From the NCBI RefSeq assembly GCF_004193775.1, contig NC_041004.1, forward strand, positions 39,394,411 through 39,458,410: DNA of 64,000 nt, read 5' to 3'. The first letter of the stretch is position 1. Every line of letters starts with the position of its first letter. The notes below the pieces were generated by a model. That model was not told where the DNA came from, did no database searches, and saw nothing but the letters and a program-made list of their open reading frames with translations. The position numbers and the translations under genes were made by a program. Shown one piece after another: positions 1-12,190 of this stretch. Origin of the DNA: Glycine soja (taxonomy: Eukaryota; Streptophyta; Magnoliopsida; Fabales; Fabaceae).

Positions 1-1500
1 AGCTGGGAGGTTGGCTATCATTTATGTTTATTAACTATTAGGGAGTTCTGTCTGTATTAGGCTTTGTTTTGGTGCACTGGTTTTTTGTTTTTTACACAGA
101 TTCAGGTTATGCTAGGAATGCAGTTCTCTGTTCAGTTTTGCTTTCTATCTGTACTTGTAACTGGGAGTCTGTTGCTGTATGCTTTGGTGGTACAACTTGT
201 CCTATCCCCATTTTAATGAATTTCATGATTGGCTTATAAAAAAAACATTAAAAAACTAAAATAATATTTATTAGGAGTATAAGTAAAAAAAAAATATTAA
301 TATTATATTAAAAACCAAAATGATTATTATTTTAAGATTTATTTTTTCGTTTTACACAACATTTATTATGAAATGAATGGAGTATATGATGATCCTCAAC
401 GTCAAATTATTTACCATACATCCTTCTATCCCCTTAGGTTCTCCGTGAACTCAATATTTAGAATGCCCATCTATTTGCCCATTGCATGTCATCTTTTCTC
501 ACAAACGCGGTCGATCACAAACAACGACAAAAACAACAGAAAAAATTGTGATTATTATTTAGACACCAGTACGTACTAAGTAAGGGAATACATGTGAATT
601 AATGACACCCAAACAAAAACAGTAATTAATAAATAATAATACATACATATATAAGTATATAGAGGCAACACTAACAATATCCAATCTCTGAAACAACATT
701 ATTCATTTAAATAAGATATATAATCATATACATGTTAGCAAATACAACATTATTCATTTAAATAAGATATAATCATTTACATGCACCAGTGCAAAACAAA
801 CTAAAATGCTCATGCATCTGAAACAACTTTTCTTTAAGCAATAATAAACTAGTTGCGTCTTCTAACATGGTAAATATATCTATATCTGCTTTGGGTCCAG
901 ACTGTATTAAAATGATTGCACTGACAATCCACAAAGTCCAGCCTTCTCAGTCCCTTTAATTAAAGTCTTAAAAAGTATTATTATAAGTTTAAACCACGGG
1001 AGTTGTAAACTTTGTCTACAAGTTAATTATAAGCAGCCGACATCTGATTAATGATAAACACTTAAAGCAAGAGAGTATAGGACTATTCAAATACTCTTAA
1101 GTGAGTCTTGCATGACTATTATGTTGGCAACTTTTCAAGATGTATTGTGCCAATAGCACACCTAAAACATGCCTTCACCTTCACGTGATAGTTGTGTAAT
1201 TTTAATTTGTAATGTTGTTTTAGTATTACAAAATTAGTCAAACTGACACACTGTGAGGACGCTATATAAACTATCGCAAAACACATAACGAAAATCATTT
1301 TAAATTGATAAATAATATTTATATTATTTTGATAAAAAAAAAAAAAACAATTGTACGTAAAGTTATACTGTATTTTTATATCGTAAAACCAAAAGAGAAG
1401 CACTTTTGAATTTATTTGTAAAGTGACGACTTTGCTCATGTAAGCAAATGTATATTCACAGAAGTAGGAAACATCGTTACCTCGGATCATGCATCATGCC
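1..1500. other. AT-rich intergenic DNA upstream of the P450
   Basis: No convincing coding sequence. Open frames here (for example 373-579 and the minus-strand frame at 1119-1490) are short, rich in Phe/Tyr/Asn/Ile as expected from random AT-rich DNA, and match no family I recognise. The 3' part (about 1100-1630) is presumably the promoter region of the P450. Confidence 0.6.
1182..1187. promoter_or_regulatory. G-box CACGTG upstream of the P450
   Basis: A perfect palindromic CACGTG lies about 450 bp upstream of the P450 start codon. G-boxes are bound by plant bHLH and bZIP factors, including MYC2-type jasmonate regulators, and several CYP94 genes are jasmonate- or wound-induced. The motif is seen directly; its function is inference, because a six-base motif also occurs by chance. 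Confidence 0.35.
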
Positions 1501-1539
1501 ACCAGACACTTGCGTAGTTACGTTGGAGTGTTTCCTTAT

Positions 1540-1548
1540 TTATATATA
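1540..1548 (+). promoter_or_regulatory. Probable TATA box of the P450
   Basis: A TTATATATA stretch lies about 85-90 bp before the ATG at 1632. This leaves a plausible 5' leader of 50-60 bp containing CTCACAAAATAACAA-type leader sequence. Confidence 0.5.
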
Positions 1549-1631
1549 GACTTTCTCGACCGTTAGAAAACTCACAAAATAACAATTGCAAATCTCCACA
1601 TCATCTGTCTAGTATCTGAACTTAGGAAAAA

Positions 1632-3185
1632 ATGATTGCGATGTTTCTGAATCTGCAGGTGTTAGTTCCTTTGTTCTTCTTCTTCATCCTTCCCGTCCTC
1701 TTCTTCTTCTTCCTCGGACACTCTTCTGCAGGTTTGAAGAAGAAGAAAGAGACAGATTCTAGAAGAACCATCACTCTGCCAAAAACATACCCATTAATTG
1801 GTTCTTACCTAGCCATCCAAGCCGTCGGCAACCGCCGTATTCAGTGGTTGTCCGATATGGTCAAAATCTCCTCCGGCGCTACCTTCACCTTCCACCGCCC
1901 CTTGGGCCGCTCGCACGTGTTCACCGGCAACCCTGCCACCGTAGAATACATTCTCAAGACCCGTTTCTCCAATTACCAAAAGGGCAGAACCGCTATTAAC
2001 ATTCTCTCCGATTTCCTCGGCACAGGAATCTTCAACGCCGACGGCAACACTTGGAAGTTTCAGAGACAAGTAGCCAGCCACGAATTCAACACAAAGTCTC
2101 TACGAAAATTTGTGGAGCACGTGGTCGATGCCGAACTCTCCAACCGTCTCGTTCCTATCCTCGCTTTTGCAGCAGCACAAGACAAAACGCTTGATTTTCA
2201 AGACATTCTCCAACGTTTTGCGTTTGACAACATCTGCAAAATCGCGTTTGACTTCGACCCAGAATACCTGAAGCCGTCAGCTGAACGGAGCAAGTTCGCG
2301 AAAGCCTTCGAAGAAGCAACGGAGATCAGCAGCAAACGGTTCCGCGAGCCGTTGCCGTTAATATGGAAAGTCAAGAGAGCACTTAACATAGGTTCGGAAA
2401 AGAAACTAAGAATAGCAGTGAAGGAAGTGCACGAGTTCGCAAAGCACATAGTGAGAGAGAAGAAAAAAGAGCTAAAGGAGAAGGAATCTCTTGAATCTGT
2501 TGACATGCTTTCACGGTTTTTAAGTTCGGGACACTCCGATGAAGACTTTGTGACAGACATAGTTATAAGTTTCATATTGGCGGGGAAGGATACCACGTCA
2601 GCGGCGCTGACGTGGTTTTTCTGGTTGTTATCGAAGAACCCGCGTGTGGAAAAGGAGGTTTTGAAGGAGATAATGGAGAAATCGGAGGCTCCGGTGTACG
2701 ATGAAGTAAAGGATATGGTTTACACACATGCAGCCTTGTGTGAGAGCATGAGATTGTACCCGCCGGTGCCTTTAGACACGAAGGAAACAATGAACGATGA
2801 TGTTTTGCCGAGTGGGACGGTGGTGAAGAAGGGGATGTTTGTGACGTATCACGTGTATGCGATGGGGAGAATGGAGAGTATCTGGGGTGAGGATTGGGCA
2901 GAGTTTAAGCCAGAGAGGTGGTTGGAGAGGCTTCAAACAGGAAAGTGGAACTTTGTAGGAAGGGATTCCTTCACTTATCCGGTGTTTCAAGCTGGTCCCA
3001 GGATTTGTTTGGGGAAAGAAATGGCTTTTATGCAGATGAAGAGGTTGGTGGCTGGTATTCTCAGGCGCTTCATGGTGGTTCCCACGGTGGCTAAAGGGGT
3101 GGAGCCTCACTACTTTGCCTTCTTGACCTCCCAGATGGAAGGTGGCTTCCCCGTTAAGATTCTCGAAAGGGTGCACTCAGATTGA
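1632..3185 (+). CDS. Cytochrome P450, CYP94A-like fatty-acid omega-hydroxylase
   Basis: A complete single-exon P450 of 517 aa, the usual length for the family. Residues about 5-30 form a very hydrophobic N-terminal anchor (runs of Phe/Leu), then a Lys-rich stop-transfer stretch and the proline hinge LPKTYPLIGSY, so the enzyme should sit on the cytosolic face of the ER. The I-helix oxygen-binding motif AGKDTTS starts near residue 317. The K-helix ExxR is ESMR at 371-374, followed by LYPPVP. The PERF-type motif is FKPERW. The heme loop FQAGPRICLG (about 452-461) has the thiolate ligand Cys459. The phrases DFLGTGIFNADG, WKFQRQVASHEFNTKS and LSRFLSSGHSDEDF are typical of clade CYP94, closest in my recollection to CYP94A of legumes. 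CYP94A enzymes omega-hydroxylate medium- and long-chain fatty acids, feeding cutin monomer and dicarboxylic-acid synthesis; the CYP94B/C sisters oxidise jasmonoyl-isoleucine. Substrate is therefore inferred. The lack of introns is normal for CYP94. All key residues are intact, so the gene is probably functional. Confidence 0.95.
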   Translation: MIAMFLNLQVLVPLFFFFILPVLFFFFLGHSSAGLKKKKETDSRRTITLPKTYPLIGSYLAIQAVGNRRIQWLSDMVKISSGATFTFHRPLGRSHVFTGNPATVEYILKTRFSNYQKGRTAINILSDFLGTGIFNADGNTWKFQRQVASHEFNTKSLRKFVEHVVDAELSNRLVPILAFAAAQDKTLDFQDILQRFAFDNICKIAFDFDPEYLKPSAERSKFAKAFEEATEISSKRFREPLPLIWKVKRALNIGSEKKLRIAVKEVHEFAKHIVREKKKELKEKESLESVDMLSRFLSSGHSDEDFVTDIVISFILAGKDTTSAALTWFFWLLSKNPRVEKEVLKEIMEKSEAPVYDEVKDMVYTHAALCESMRLYPPVPLDTKETMNDDVLPSGTVVKKGMFVTYHVYAMGRMESIWGEDWAEFKPERWLERLQTGKWNFVGRDSFTYPVFQAGPRICLGKEMAFMQMKRLVAGILRRFMVVPTVAKGVEPHYFAFLTSQMEGGFPVKILERVHSD

Positions 3186-6100
3186 AACCAAGCCTATTCT
3201 ACTTCAAGCACATTGCAACTTCACTCTCTCGATCAAACCATTTAGTTAAATTTGTTGTCGATCTCAATGCTGAATATTGTCATTTCTTTTCTTCTTTTCT
3301 TTCTTCTAATTAATAAAAAAAAAATGTGTCTTATGCATTATTAGTATTCACTCCTGATACTTAAGACTTTTTTTTAAAAAAAATCTAAATAAGAAAGAAC
3401 TGTACGTAAAAAAACAAAAAAATACTGTGCAACTGGGTTAGTGAAGATTATTCTTATACATTCAAATAAGATGTTGAGATCTATGCTAATAATATTAAAT
3501 TCCGTGTCTCTTTAGAGCTAACCCGAGGAATAGAAGAGGAAATTGTAAAAAAGTCAATTAGATGCTGTTTTTTTTATATGTTTGTCAAATTTTTATTTTT
3601 TATTTTAGTATTTTGCGCGTCAAGCATATTTTATGTGAAGCGAATAGTGTAGCAAATCGATCGACTAGATAGTTACTCCTTATCTCAACTTTATGGGCTT
3701 CGTATATTATTGAGCATGTTCCACCTAAATGTTGTACTTATCTTAGAAATATTTTATGGGATTCGGTAGAATTAGATTCTAATTTTTTTTAAGGGGATAG
3801 TTATTTAAAAAGAGTGTGTGAGTTGTTGAAATTTTTTTGGTACAGTCTTTAATTCTCAGAACAAAAATTTAGATTGTAATTTTTTTGGTAGGCATAGGAC
3901 CTCCTTCATATCAGAAATGAAAAATAGTTTTTCTTAGCTTTGGAAGAGAGGGGGAAAGGGACTATAAATATAAGAATGAATATTATTAGCGTATGGATCC
4001 GTTTAATTTTTACCCAAGTTTCTTTATTAAAATTCTTAACAGTGGAACTTTATTTTTTTCATTGTACCAGTTTATTGTTAAAATCTTATTATAAAGTTAA
4101 AAAAATATTTGGTAAAATAAGTAAGTAAATAAAATCATGATATATGTCATTTGACCTTTTCAGTATTTATATATTAGTTTTTTTTTTCGGGGGAACGCAA
4201 TAAAATATATTTAACTTTGGAAATGTTATTTGTATCTTTTTTACTTGTACTTTCCTCACATACTCGGAACTCTTGTATCTCTAATTCTCCATACGTACTA
4301 ATCGGGTGGGAGTTTAAGATTCTAAATTTCTAACAGCTTCATTAAATGGAATGTACTTCGGGCTATCAAAATGGGCCAGAGCGACCTTGACCCATCACTT
4401 GTTACAAACATTAGAGGGTTGCTATTTGCAGTTTTTTCTACTCTTCCACTATACAATTTTTATGACATTTTATAATATCTAAACCGCCCTCAACTTTTCA
4501 CACCTTTCTTTAGAACTTCTTTAGTGGAAGAATTCATTTTGGATTCTTGGATTATTTTTTTGGGTTTCATAATATCACATAGGATGCAAGAATTTTTGTC
4601 ATTTTTATTCTAGTGGTAGAACTTGTAGAAGCAAATAACACAAGAATGAATATTGAATTGTGTTTTTAGAAAATTAAAACTTTTTCTAAGATTGAAAACA
4701 CATTTATCTTGTGATGCAGGTAAACCAAAAACAATTAGAGAAAAAAAGTTTTCTTTGTAAAACAAAACAAAATATAAGATCTAAAACACAAATTCAAACT
4801 CTTTGTTAGTTAAAACAACAAAAGGAAACACATAAAAAATTATATTGATTCATCTCAAACCCGGAATTACATCCACTTATTGGCAACCCACCAAGTTTTC
4901 ATTAACTTATCAAAGTTACAAGTATTTTTTCACTTTACACATGCAAGTTCTACCCCAAGATTGACTTAAATCCATTATTCTTTGTCCTATCAAGTCAATG
5001 TTAGTTCTTAACAAATCAAAAAAAATTGTTAGAAGTTTGCACACTGATTAAGTTTGTGATGATCTTATAGATAGATAAAACACTCAATACTTTTAGTCTT
5101 TTCTCTCATGGTATACAAAGTATTTTGAGAGCTTAGTATTTATACAAATATTTACATAAAGTTTTCAAGAAAGAATGAAACAATATGTTCATGTAGATGA
5201 TTCGTGTCTTATTTTTTCAAAGCTTCTTCTATATATAACCTTCGTCTTCAAGTACTCGTTGTTTGGTTGGATTCTTCACTCTGCTATTCGTCTGAAGTTT
5301 TGAACCTGTTGAAACATTTAATAAATGCATGTTCCTTCTTCATGCAAAGTCCATGCTAATAGGTTTGCATGTCTTCTACTTTAGTAGAGAAGTCATTTCT
5401 TTTATCATAATAAGTCTGCAACAACAGAGCACACCTTTTGATGAAGATTCGCGTCTTCCAGAATGTGGACTTTATTTATACTTCATAGGACTTTGACAAA
5501 TCTTAGGAGAATGTTTTTTGCATGAAAGAATCTCAGACATAGTATTAAATGAAGGTCTTAATTGTACTACTTAAATGCTATGTCAAATCGTCTTATGAAT
5601 GTATTGTTTGAAAATACAGACACAGAGATACAGATTATGATCTGATAGCATATCAGACACAATTTTTATCATTTTGTATTTATTTGCATCTAATCAAAAT
5701 AATTAGAAGTCATGATTCGTCTTTAAGACATAATTATCTTTTTACTTAACAATATCCAATTTGGTTTATTACATTTTACTTGCACAGAAGGAAAAAAAAA
5801 CATAACCTCTATTTTCTCTTAAATGACATTAACAAAATAATATTTTTTTTATATACAAGTAAAGCTTAAAAACTTCTATTAAAGATATTCTTATTCTTCT
5901 TAATTGTATACTTATTCAATGTCCCCACCCATAAAATCTTCTCACTTCTCCCTTCTCCAATATCCTACCCCTCTAATCAACCTGATGTTGCTCTTCGTTA
6001 TTTTCGAGTGAGTTTTGGCATGCATCTTTACATGAATGTAATATTGATCCAGAATTTTAGTACGAAGAATGATTAAATTATATTAGTGTAACTTAATTAT

Positions 6101-7740
6101 CTATTACATCATTTTATAACTTGATATAAAATCTAATTTTTATTAATCCAACCGTTGAATTATATTTACATATTGTAAAGATTGTCTAAGTCAAATTTTG
6201 TCAAAATTGATCAAAAATAATAAAGTAATCAAATAATTCATATTTTAGTATATTTTGAAAATTTTATATTACATTTTATCTGTATGAATGAGATAATAAC
6301 TAATTTTAGATTAATAAAAAAATTTGTATATATGATTTATGTGAAAGAAATTTTCAATCCAATAGTATATTTTAAGAAAATATTATCCAATCCAATTAAA
6401 AATTATTGAATAGTGTAATAATTGGTCAAAGTTATACAAATATAATTTAATTTTTCTTTTATATAAATATATATATAATTTGATTTTTCCTTATTTGATT
6501 CTTTCTAATGTAAGTTCAAATTTCAGACCATTATAAACCATGAGAAGTTGAGAGCCAAAAAGTAAAATACATATTTGTAAGAAAGAAAATTAAAAAATAA
6601 ATTCTCAAACTATGAAAGCTAGTAATTCCGTGAACGGTGAAGTAGCATGTACATGACTTCCTGACCGCGAAGAGGGTGCCACGTTTCTTTTTCTTTGCTA
6701 GCTTTAGTCGCTTTAGATTGGGTCGCATTCAATATTCACTTCTTTCCTATGTTGCTTCCTTATGTTTTGAATTAATCAAAAGTTATTTTTTCCGTCACTT
6801 GGATTTGAATTCACCTCGATCGTTAGTATGATACGATCAGATTTGCCGCTCGAGCCACGTATCTCTTCATGCACTATTCACGTTTTGAAAAATTAAAGAA
6901 GAAAATAATTTTTTGAACATTAACACTAGAAAAAAAAGGAAAAAAATGAAATTGAGAGATGAAAGAAGAGTATAAATGTATCTCCTTGGTGGTTTGGATG
7001 GAGTGAAGTAGAGAGGATTTGTAAAAATAAGCGGGCCCATAAAAAATTCAATCCGTGCACTAGAGCCGTACGTAAAATGGAGAGAAAAATGAAAATATTT
7101 GTTTCAATTCCACCCTTTTATGGTATTAGATATTTATTAGTGTTGTTTGAATACTCTCACGATTTATTTTATTGGTGTAAAATTTTTATTTTATGTGTAT
7201 TTTTATTTTATTTTTTTATTCACTCAAATAAATAGAGAGAAATTCCTCTATTTCCAATATTAATTTTTTATCTATCCATAACATTTTTTCCATTATATTT
7301 ATATTATTTATATTTCGTTTCTTTTTATTTCACTCTAAATTCAAACACAACAATATAATCAAATTGTGCAATTGTATATTACATTGTAATTCTCATTCTC
7401 TAAGCTAATGAATATGACATCAGAAATGTGATAATAAGCCCTAAAATGAAAAGGATCTCTTGGGAGATTAATATGACAGCAACTCCCCAGTTAAGTACTT
7501 TGGTTAACTACTTATAAACACCATATCTAAGATATGTTAATTAATATTTAAACAACTTAGACACATACGTACGTTGTTTACACTTTCTATTTAATTTATT
7601 GACAAGGTCATGTATATTATTTTTTTAATGCGATACTGGGTAGCGCGTATAAGGGTGTTTGGAGTCCAAGGTATGCTGTTTCCCATTTTTCAACCTTCAA
7701 ACATTAATAGTCAATTCAAAACTTTAAAAAATTCAAACCC
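3186..7740. other. Long AT-rich intergenic region, no gene recognised
   Basis: The P450 3' UTR occupies the first 150-200 bp (AATTAATAAAAAAAA near 3308 is a plausible polyadenylation region). Beyond this I see no coding sequence. The stretch 4600-5560 is less AT-rich and has a look of old retroelement non-coding DNA, but I could not identify a family. Open frames such as 3940-4128 and 6531-6728 (minus) look random. Confidence 0.5.
6795..6862 (-). mobile_element. Possible tRNA-derived SINE head
   Basis: Read on the minus strand, TGGCTCGAGCGG (from 6857 to 6846) resembles an RNA polymerase III A box and GGTGAATTCAAATCC (6815 to 6801) a degenerate B box, about 30 bp apart as in plant SINEs. No clear target duplication or A-tail was found, so this is only a candidate. 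It might equally be a decayed tRNA-like sequence. Confidence 0.3.
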
Positions 7741-7746
7741 AACCAC

Positions 7747-7754
7747 TATATATA
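7747..7754 (+). promoter_or_regulatory. Probable TATA box of the first secreted-peptide gene
   Basis: TATATATA at 7747-7754, about 170 bp upstream of the ATG at 7924, in a stretch that then becomes C/T-rich, as plant 5' leaders often do. No other TATA-like element lies closer. Confidence 0.45.
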
Positions 7755-7923
7755 CGTTTGTATGCCTGCCAACCCTTCCACTTTCATATTCTAGCTCCAA
7801 TAAACTTCTCTATTCTACATTTCAACCGGTGAATTAAGCTCCTTCTATTTCAAAGTGCTGAAGGAGAACACTTAATTTCTCTCCGTTTCTTCATTTTCTT
7901 AGAGGGGATATAATTAATTACCA

Positions 7924-8130
7924 ATGGCTCTCTCACACAGAAGGATCCTCTTCACGGTTTTTCAGATTCTTTTGTTCACCCTCATCATTTTTGTTGCTTC
8001 TCCGGAATCTGGGGTAGCTTGCAGGCCATTGTTCTTGCATTATCAATGGTCATGGGATTATGGGCTTCTCATGCAATCACTTCCAAACGCACCGGCGCCA
8101 CCGTCAACGGGAGATCCAACTCATCCTTGA
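7924..8130 (+). CDS. Small secreted-peptide precursor, family member 1 (divergent type)
   Basis: A 68-aa protein. An N-terminal signal peptide (MALSHRRILF then about 20 hydrophobic residues) ends near the small-residue region SPESGVAC (about 27-33). A variable spacer with an aromatic QWSWDY patch (residues 41-46) follows, then a proline-rich C-terminus, LPNAPAPPSTGDPTHP, ending right at the stop. It aligns over its whole length with the tandem genes at 18.7, 24.4 and 30.2 kb: shared MALS start, QW near residue 42, L-L-x-Q-S-L-P, and a final P-S-x-x-D-P-x-x-P. It is the intact close relative of the broken copy at 32288-32494 (same length, shared FVASPES and LPNAPAPPS). The layout of signal peptide, variable region and conserved C-terminal tail is that of plant post-translationally processed signalling peptides. 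The tail has partial likeness to CLE, PIP and IDA motifs but lacks their diagnostic cores, so I assign no family. The start is supported by matching MALS/MAFS starts in all five copies. Confidence 0.75.
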   Translation: MALSHRRILFTVFQILLFTLIIFVASPESGVACRPLFLHYQWSWDYGLLMQSLPNAPAPPSTGDPTHP

Positions 8131-9630
8131 GCCCGTTTGAAATGGACCAACGGATATTCACATATATATTATAGCTAAGGAAATTAATATATAGAAGCTG
8201 TCAACGAAATACGTACCAACCTTAATTGTCCATACGTGATATGTGTGATTCGAGCAATGACATTCTCGTTGCACATGTTTGACGAGGTTGTAGATTATTT
8301 CCATTCTTAATAGTATATTTTTTTAGCGTGCTTTGCATGTTTTCACATGCAAATGCTTTTCAAATATACTATACTTTTTTTGCTGAATTTTTCAAATATA
8401 TACTAGTTCCTTGTATTCTTGTATTCACATTCAATTGTAACAATCTCACAAAATATATTTACTTATCTGAAAACATGTAATATATTCTTTTAGGTCAATT
8501 GTTATTGTATGTTAACCTTTGGTAATAAATAAATAAAAAATAACGCATTCAAATTATGTATTGACCCCTTTAATTAACGTGAAACACGATTATTAATTTT
8601 CTATGCGGCGAGTTTCAAAAAAAAAAAATCTATGTGGCGGATAAAGTCGCGCTCGCTCGATCTTCTCTCTGTATGCATTTACTTCTTCTTCTTCTTCTTT
8701 TTTTTTATAAACAAAATAGATGAGAATTTTATTTATTTCACTTTACCTTCTCACCAACTCCGGCATCTATATGCGTATTATTAATTAATATACTAATTAT
8801 ATATATGCATGCTTGCATGAAAAAATTTGTAAATTCATGAGTATCTACGGTAAAAAAAATTAAACTTTTACATGAATATAACATATGTAAGAAAATTAAT
8901 TTGTAACTAATATTTTTTCACGAAAAAATATATAACTGTATTTAATGAAAAATATAGTATATGAAAAAATAGATTAGGTATATTATTTTTTAATATATTT
9001 TAGGAGGGTCACAAAATTATTTTTGAACAAATTTAAATAATTTTTAATTAAAAAATTGAGATGGCCGCAGCCAGCATGTCACCCAGACCAGATGGCTGCG
9101 TATTAAGTTGAAAAAACTGGTTATACCGAAATTTGCTCCAAGCCTCCAACTAACATTTGATCTATTTCTTAGTTTATGACTATTACCTGACCCTTAGTTT
9201 TTTTTAAATCATATTATCATATGAAGTATATATTGGTTTTATAGATGATTAATTTTTATCAATAATTTAATTGATCAATTTTAATAAAAAAAATTCTTAA
9301 TCATATTTTTTCATCTAAAAGACTTTAATATAAGACTTTCCTTAAGGTGGTGAAGAATTTAATACTCACACTAATGACTTTTTAATACTTGTGTTCTTCT
9401 TTTACATCCTAAAAAATAAAAAAGCAAACAAAGATGGCTTTACAGACTTAGCAGTTATCACGTTCCTTTCCGTGCATGGCTGCCACCAAATTATTGGTGA
9501 CTTGGATGCAGTTAATGGCCTATCTTGTGTGTTGAATTGACCATTGAATTTCAATCGGCGATTCCAATAGTTGCCATTAGAGCATGGCAGCGGTATGATC
9601 TGTACAGTTTAAAACACCCTAATTTGGCAA
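8131..9630. other. AT-rich intergenic DNA
   Basis: 3' flank of the peptide gene, then AT-rich DNA without a recognisable gene. A short hairpin (GCAGCCA at 9067 paired with TGGCTGC near 9092) and several pyrimidine tracts are the only structure seen. Confidence 0.5.
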
Positions 9631-10612
9631 AGAGTGTGTTTGGATGGAAGAATTTTAAATTTTAAAAATTTCAAATACTTCAAATTTTGTGTTTGGATAA
9701 AAAGTTAAATTTCTTCATTTTTAAAATGACCTTGTGATCGGAGGAGAGAGAGATGGCTATGTCTTTTTGCAGAGGACGGCACGGGAGTCGCCGTAGTTGG
9801 AGACGACGAGTTTGTCCAGCATGGCGACGACGATGACGACGGTGGATCTGACGGCATTGCAGTGGGGAGTCTGGAGCTCACACCTGCAGGTGAAGGTCTG
9901 GTTGCTTTGGCTCCTACGATTAACCTCGTCGTCCATGCGAGCGAATCCGTTCTCCATCGTCAGCTTTCACTCCAAATTCTCGTGCGCGGTCAATTTCTTC
10001 ATTCACGATCTCGTGTAACCACTCCTTGCACATAGTCGCTACCTGTGGGAACGAAAATGATACAACTTCTAAGAATCACAATTCACAAGCACAACCAGAT
10101 CCATTACTATTTAGCAGAGGAATAGTGAGAGAATACGAACATGAGAGCAACCATGACCGTCAAAAACGCCAAAGTAGTGGAAGCCTTGGGTGAAGGAAGG
10201 TCGCACCGAAACGGAATCTTCCATGTCTCTTCTCCTCCGCAAACTGACGTCACGCCGAACTTAGGAGAATCTTCAACTTTCGACCTCTGCTGCAACCTCC
10301 AGGTGCTTGTCTCCGACCTCTGTTGCAGCCTCTAGGCGCACGACTCTAATCTCGTTGTGCGCGTCGGGAAGCCCGAGACAGTGCTGGCGAAGCTCGTCAA
10401 GACGTCGTATCCTAAGTTTGCAAGAGAGAGAGAAGAGGAAGAAACTGTTGCAAATGATGGAGGTGCAAGAGATTAAAATACTTGAATAAAATACTAAAAT
10501 TTTAATTTCTTGTCAAATTTTTTTATCAAAACATCTTATTTCACTGAAAAGTAACTAAAATTCTTTAAAAAATTAAATTATCCTATTAAGGTTTTTCATC
10601 CAAACACACTCT
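9631..10612. mobile_element. TIR DNA transposon that has captured a gene fragment (Pack-type)
   Basis: The segment starts with AGAGTGTGTTTGGATG at 9631 and ends with its exact reverse complement, CATCCAAACACACTCT, at 10597-10612. AT-rich subterminal DNA rich in AAATTTTAAA lies inside both ends. The middle (about 9750-10490) is GC-richer than the surroundings and holds a piece of a host protein phosphatase 2C gene. This is the architecture of Pack-TIR elements (Pack-MULE or similar), in which a transposon carries host gene pieces. I could not see a clean target-site duplication (left flank ends TTGGCAA, right flank begins TAAAAAA), so the superfamily stays open. There is no transposase, so the element is non-autonomous. 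Confidence 0.6.
9757..10300 (-). pseudogene. Captured fragment of a clade-A protein phosphatase 2C gene
   Basis: Minus-strand pieces of a PP2C catalytic domain lie in the correct order but in different frames. FGVTSVCG (near 10260) comes first, then, after a frame change, RRRRDMEDSVSVRP and HYFGVFDGHGCSH with the metal-binding DGH motif (about 10160-10140). A probable intron follows (starts GTTCGTATTC just after the GCSH codons, ends TTTCCCACAG near 10052). The next exon reads VATMCKEWLHEIV, then, after another frameshift, FARMDDEV, CRCELQTPHC and VVSNYGDSRAVLC (ending about 9760). These phrases are characteristic of ABA-pathway clade-A PP2Cs, which dephosphorylate SnRK2 kinases. C-terminal catalytic motifs are absent. 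The retained intron argues for DNA-level capture by the surrounding TIR element and against a retro-processed copy. Two frameshifts and both truncations mean no phosphatase can be made. Confidence 0.8.
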
Positions 10613-12190
10613 TAAAAAATTCTAAATCTAAAACTAGCTAGAGGCTAAGATGACTTCTGTTGGTTCAATGCACAAGTCAAATTTCAAACAAATGGATCAG
10701 TCAAATTTTGATAAATTCTTAGTATACCCTTAATTTAAACTTAGCAGTCAAAATAAACCCCTAAAACAAAATAAGTCAAAATTTTAAGAGTGACATGCAA
10801 GAAATACTTTAACCCTTAAACATATAGCTTGTCACGTTAGAGATATACATTACACTTGATTTATACGTGGCAAGTTGAGGAGGCATACACCAATTAGTCG
10901 AGAATGAAGCCACCAATTCATTCATTCTGAAATAAAAAGATTATTTTGAATTGAAAAACCTATCCATTAAATATAAACATAGATGAGACAATCCGACAAA
11001 CTCAATTAACCTACGTTAATTATTAATGGATATATAAGTTTGGTTAACCTCTCTAAAGGTTGTCAAGATATAAGTGGATGTGATCTTATTATAAAATTAC
11101 ATATATGGCTGTTTTGTTAGACTTTTTAATGTTGTGATAAGTGAATGAGTTATTAACATCATAATTATATTATTATCTAATGTTATTATTTGACAATTAA
11201 TATTAAAAAGAAATTTTTTTGAAGGGTTAAACTCAAAATGCCATAGAGATCAAAAGGTTATTATAAGTTATAAAATATATTACAATTCATAATAAATATC
11301 TTTAATTATAAAAATTACACAATAGGTTATACATTAATGGTGTAACATAATTTTACATTATTATTCAATCATAACTCACTATATATGATAAGTTTGTTAA
11401 TTTTTGTGATAATTAATTATCATAAAAGTTATATCAAAGATGATTTGTGATTGTATGATAATATAAAATTATTTTACACTATTAATATATGATCATTAAA
11501 CTCTAAAAATTATATAACATACAATGGTATAATTAAGGTCCATTACATTCACATGTAAGATACTACTTGTATGTTAATTTTGTTAACTTTTATAATAACT
11601 AACTTATTTCTAACATAATTGGTGATTGATTGACATTAAGATGTCACTACATAGATTTTAATCTCTAATAATATATTACATTTTTCTGATATAATTTTGT
11701 AAAGTAAATAGTCTTTACATTAATAATGTAATGATTGAATTTATATGTTATTATTGATCAATTAGAGATTGATATGTATAATAGGTTGATAGAATTTTAT
11801 AATAATTATCTTAAAAATTATGTCTTTCATGATTTCTCATACATTAAGAATATAAAAAATTTACATTGTTAATACATAGAAAACTAAATTAATATATTTA
11901 GTATATAAAATTAGAATAATAATATATTGATAAAGATATGCTATCAATATATTCTTTAATACACTCTTCAAGTACATACTCTATATTAGTTGAAATTTAT
12001 CAAAAAAATATGAATTTTGGTGAATCTCACTTTTTAATTAATGATTATCTCTTTTAATTTTATAGTTTTTAATAAATTTTAACTAATAAATGTGTGTTAG
12101 AAACAGTATTGTTACAATTCTTATTAGTTCCTTAAAAACAACTCCTCTAATTAGTATATCATATTATTAGTAAATTCATCATATTAATTT
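10613..12190. other. AT-rich intergenic DNA
   Basis: No open frame or RNA gene recognised. Sequence is dominated by short A/T motifs. Confidence 0.5.

Noticed and set aside
1119..1490. 123-codon minus-strand frame upstream of the P450
   Set aside because: Lies across the promoter and a poly-A tract; composition is that of random AT-rich DNA.
1809..3176. Four minus-strand open frames antisense to the P450
   Set aside because: They are shadow frames of a GC-richer coding exon; no domain or motif, and the plus strand is a textbook P450.
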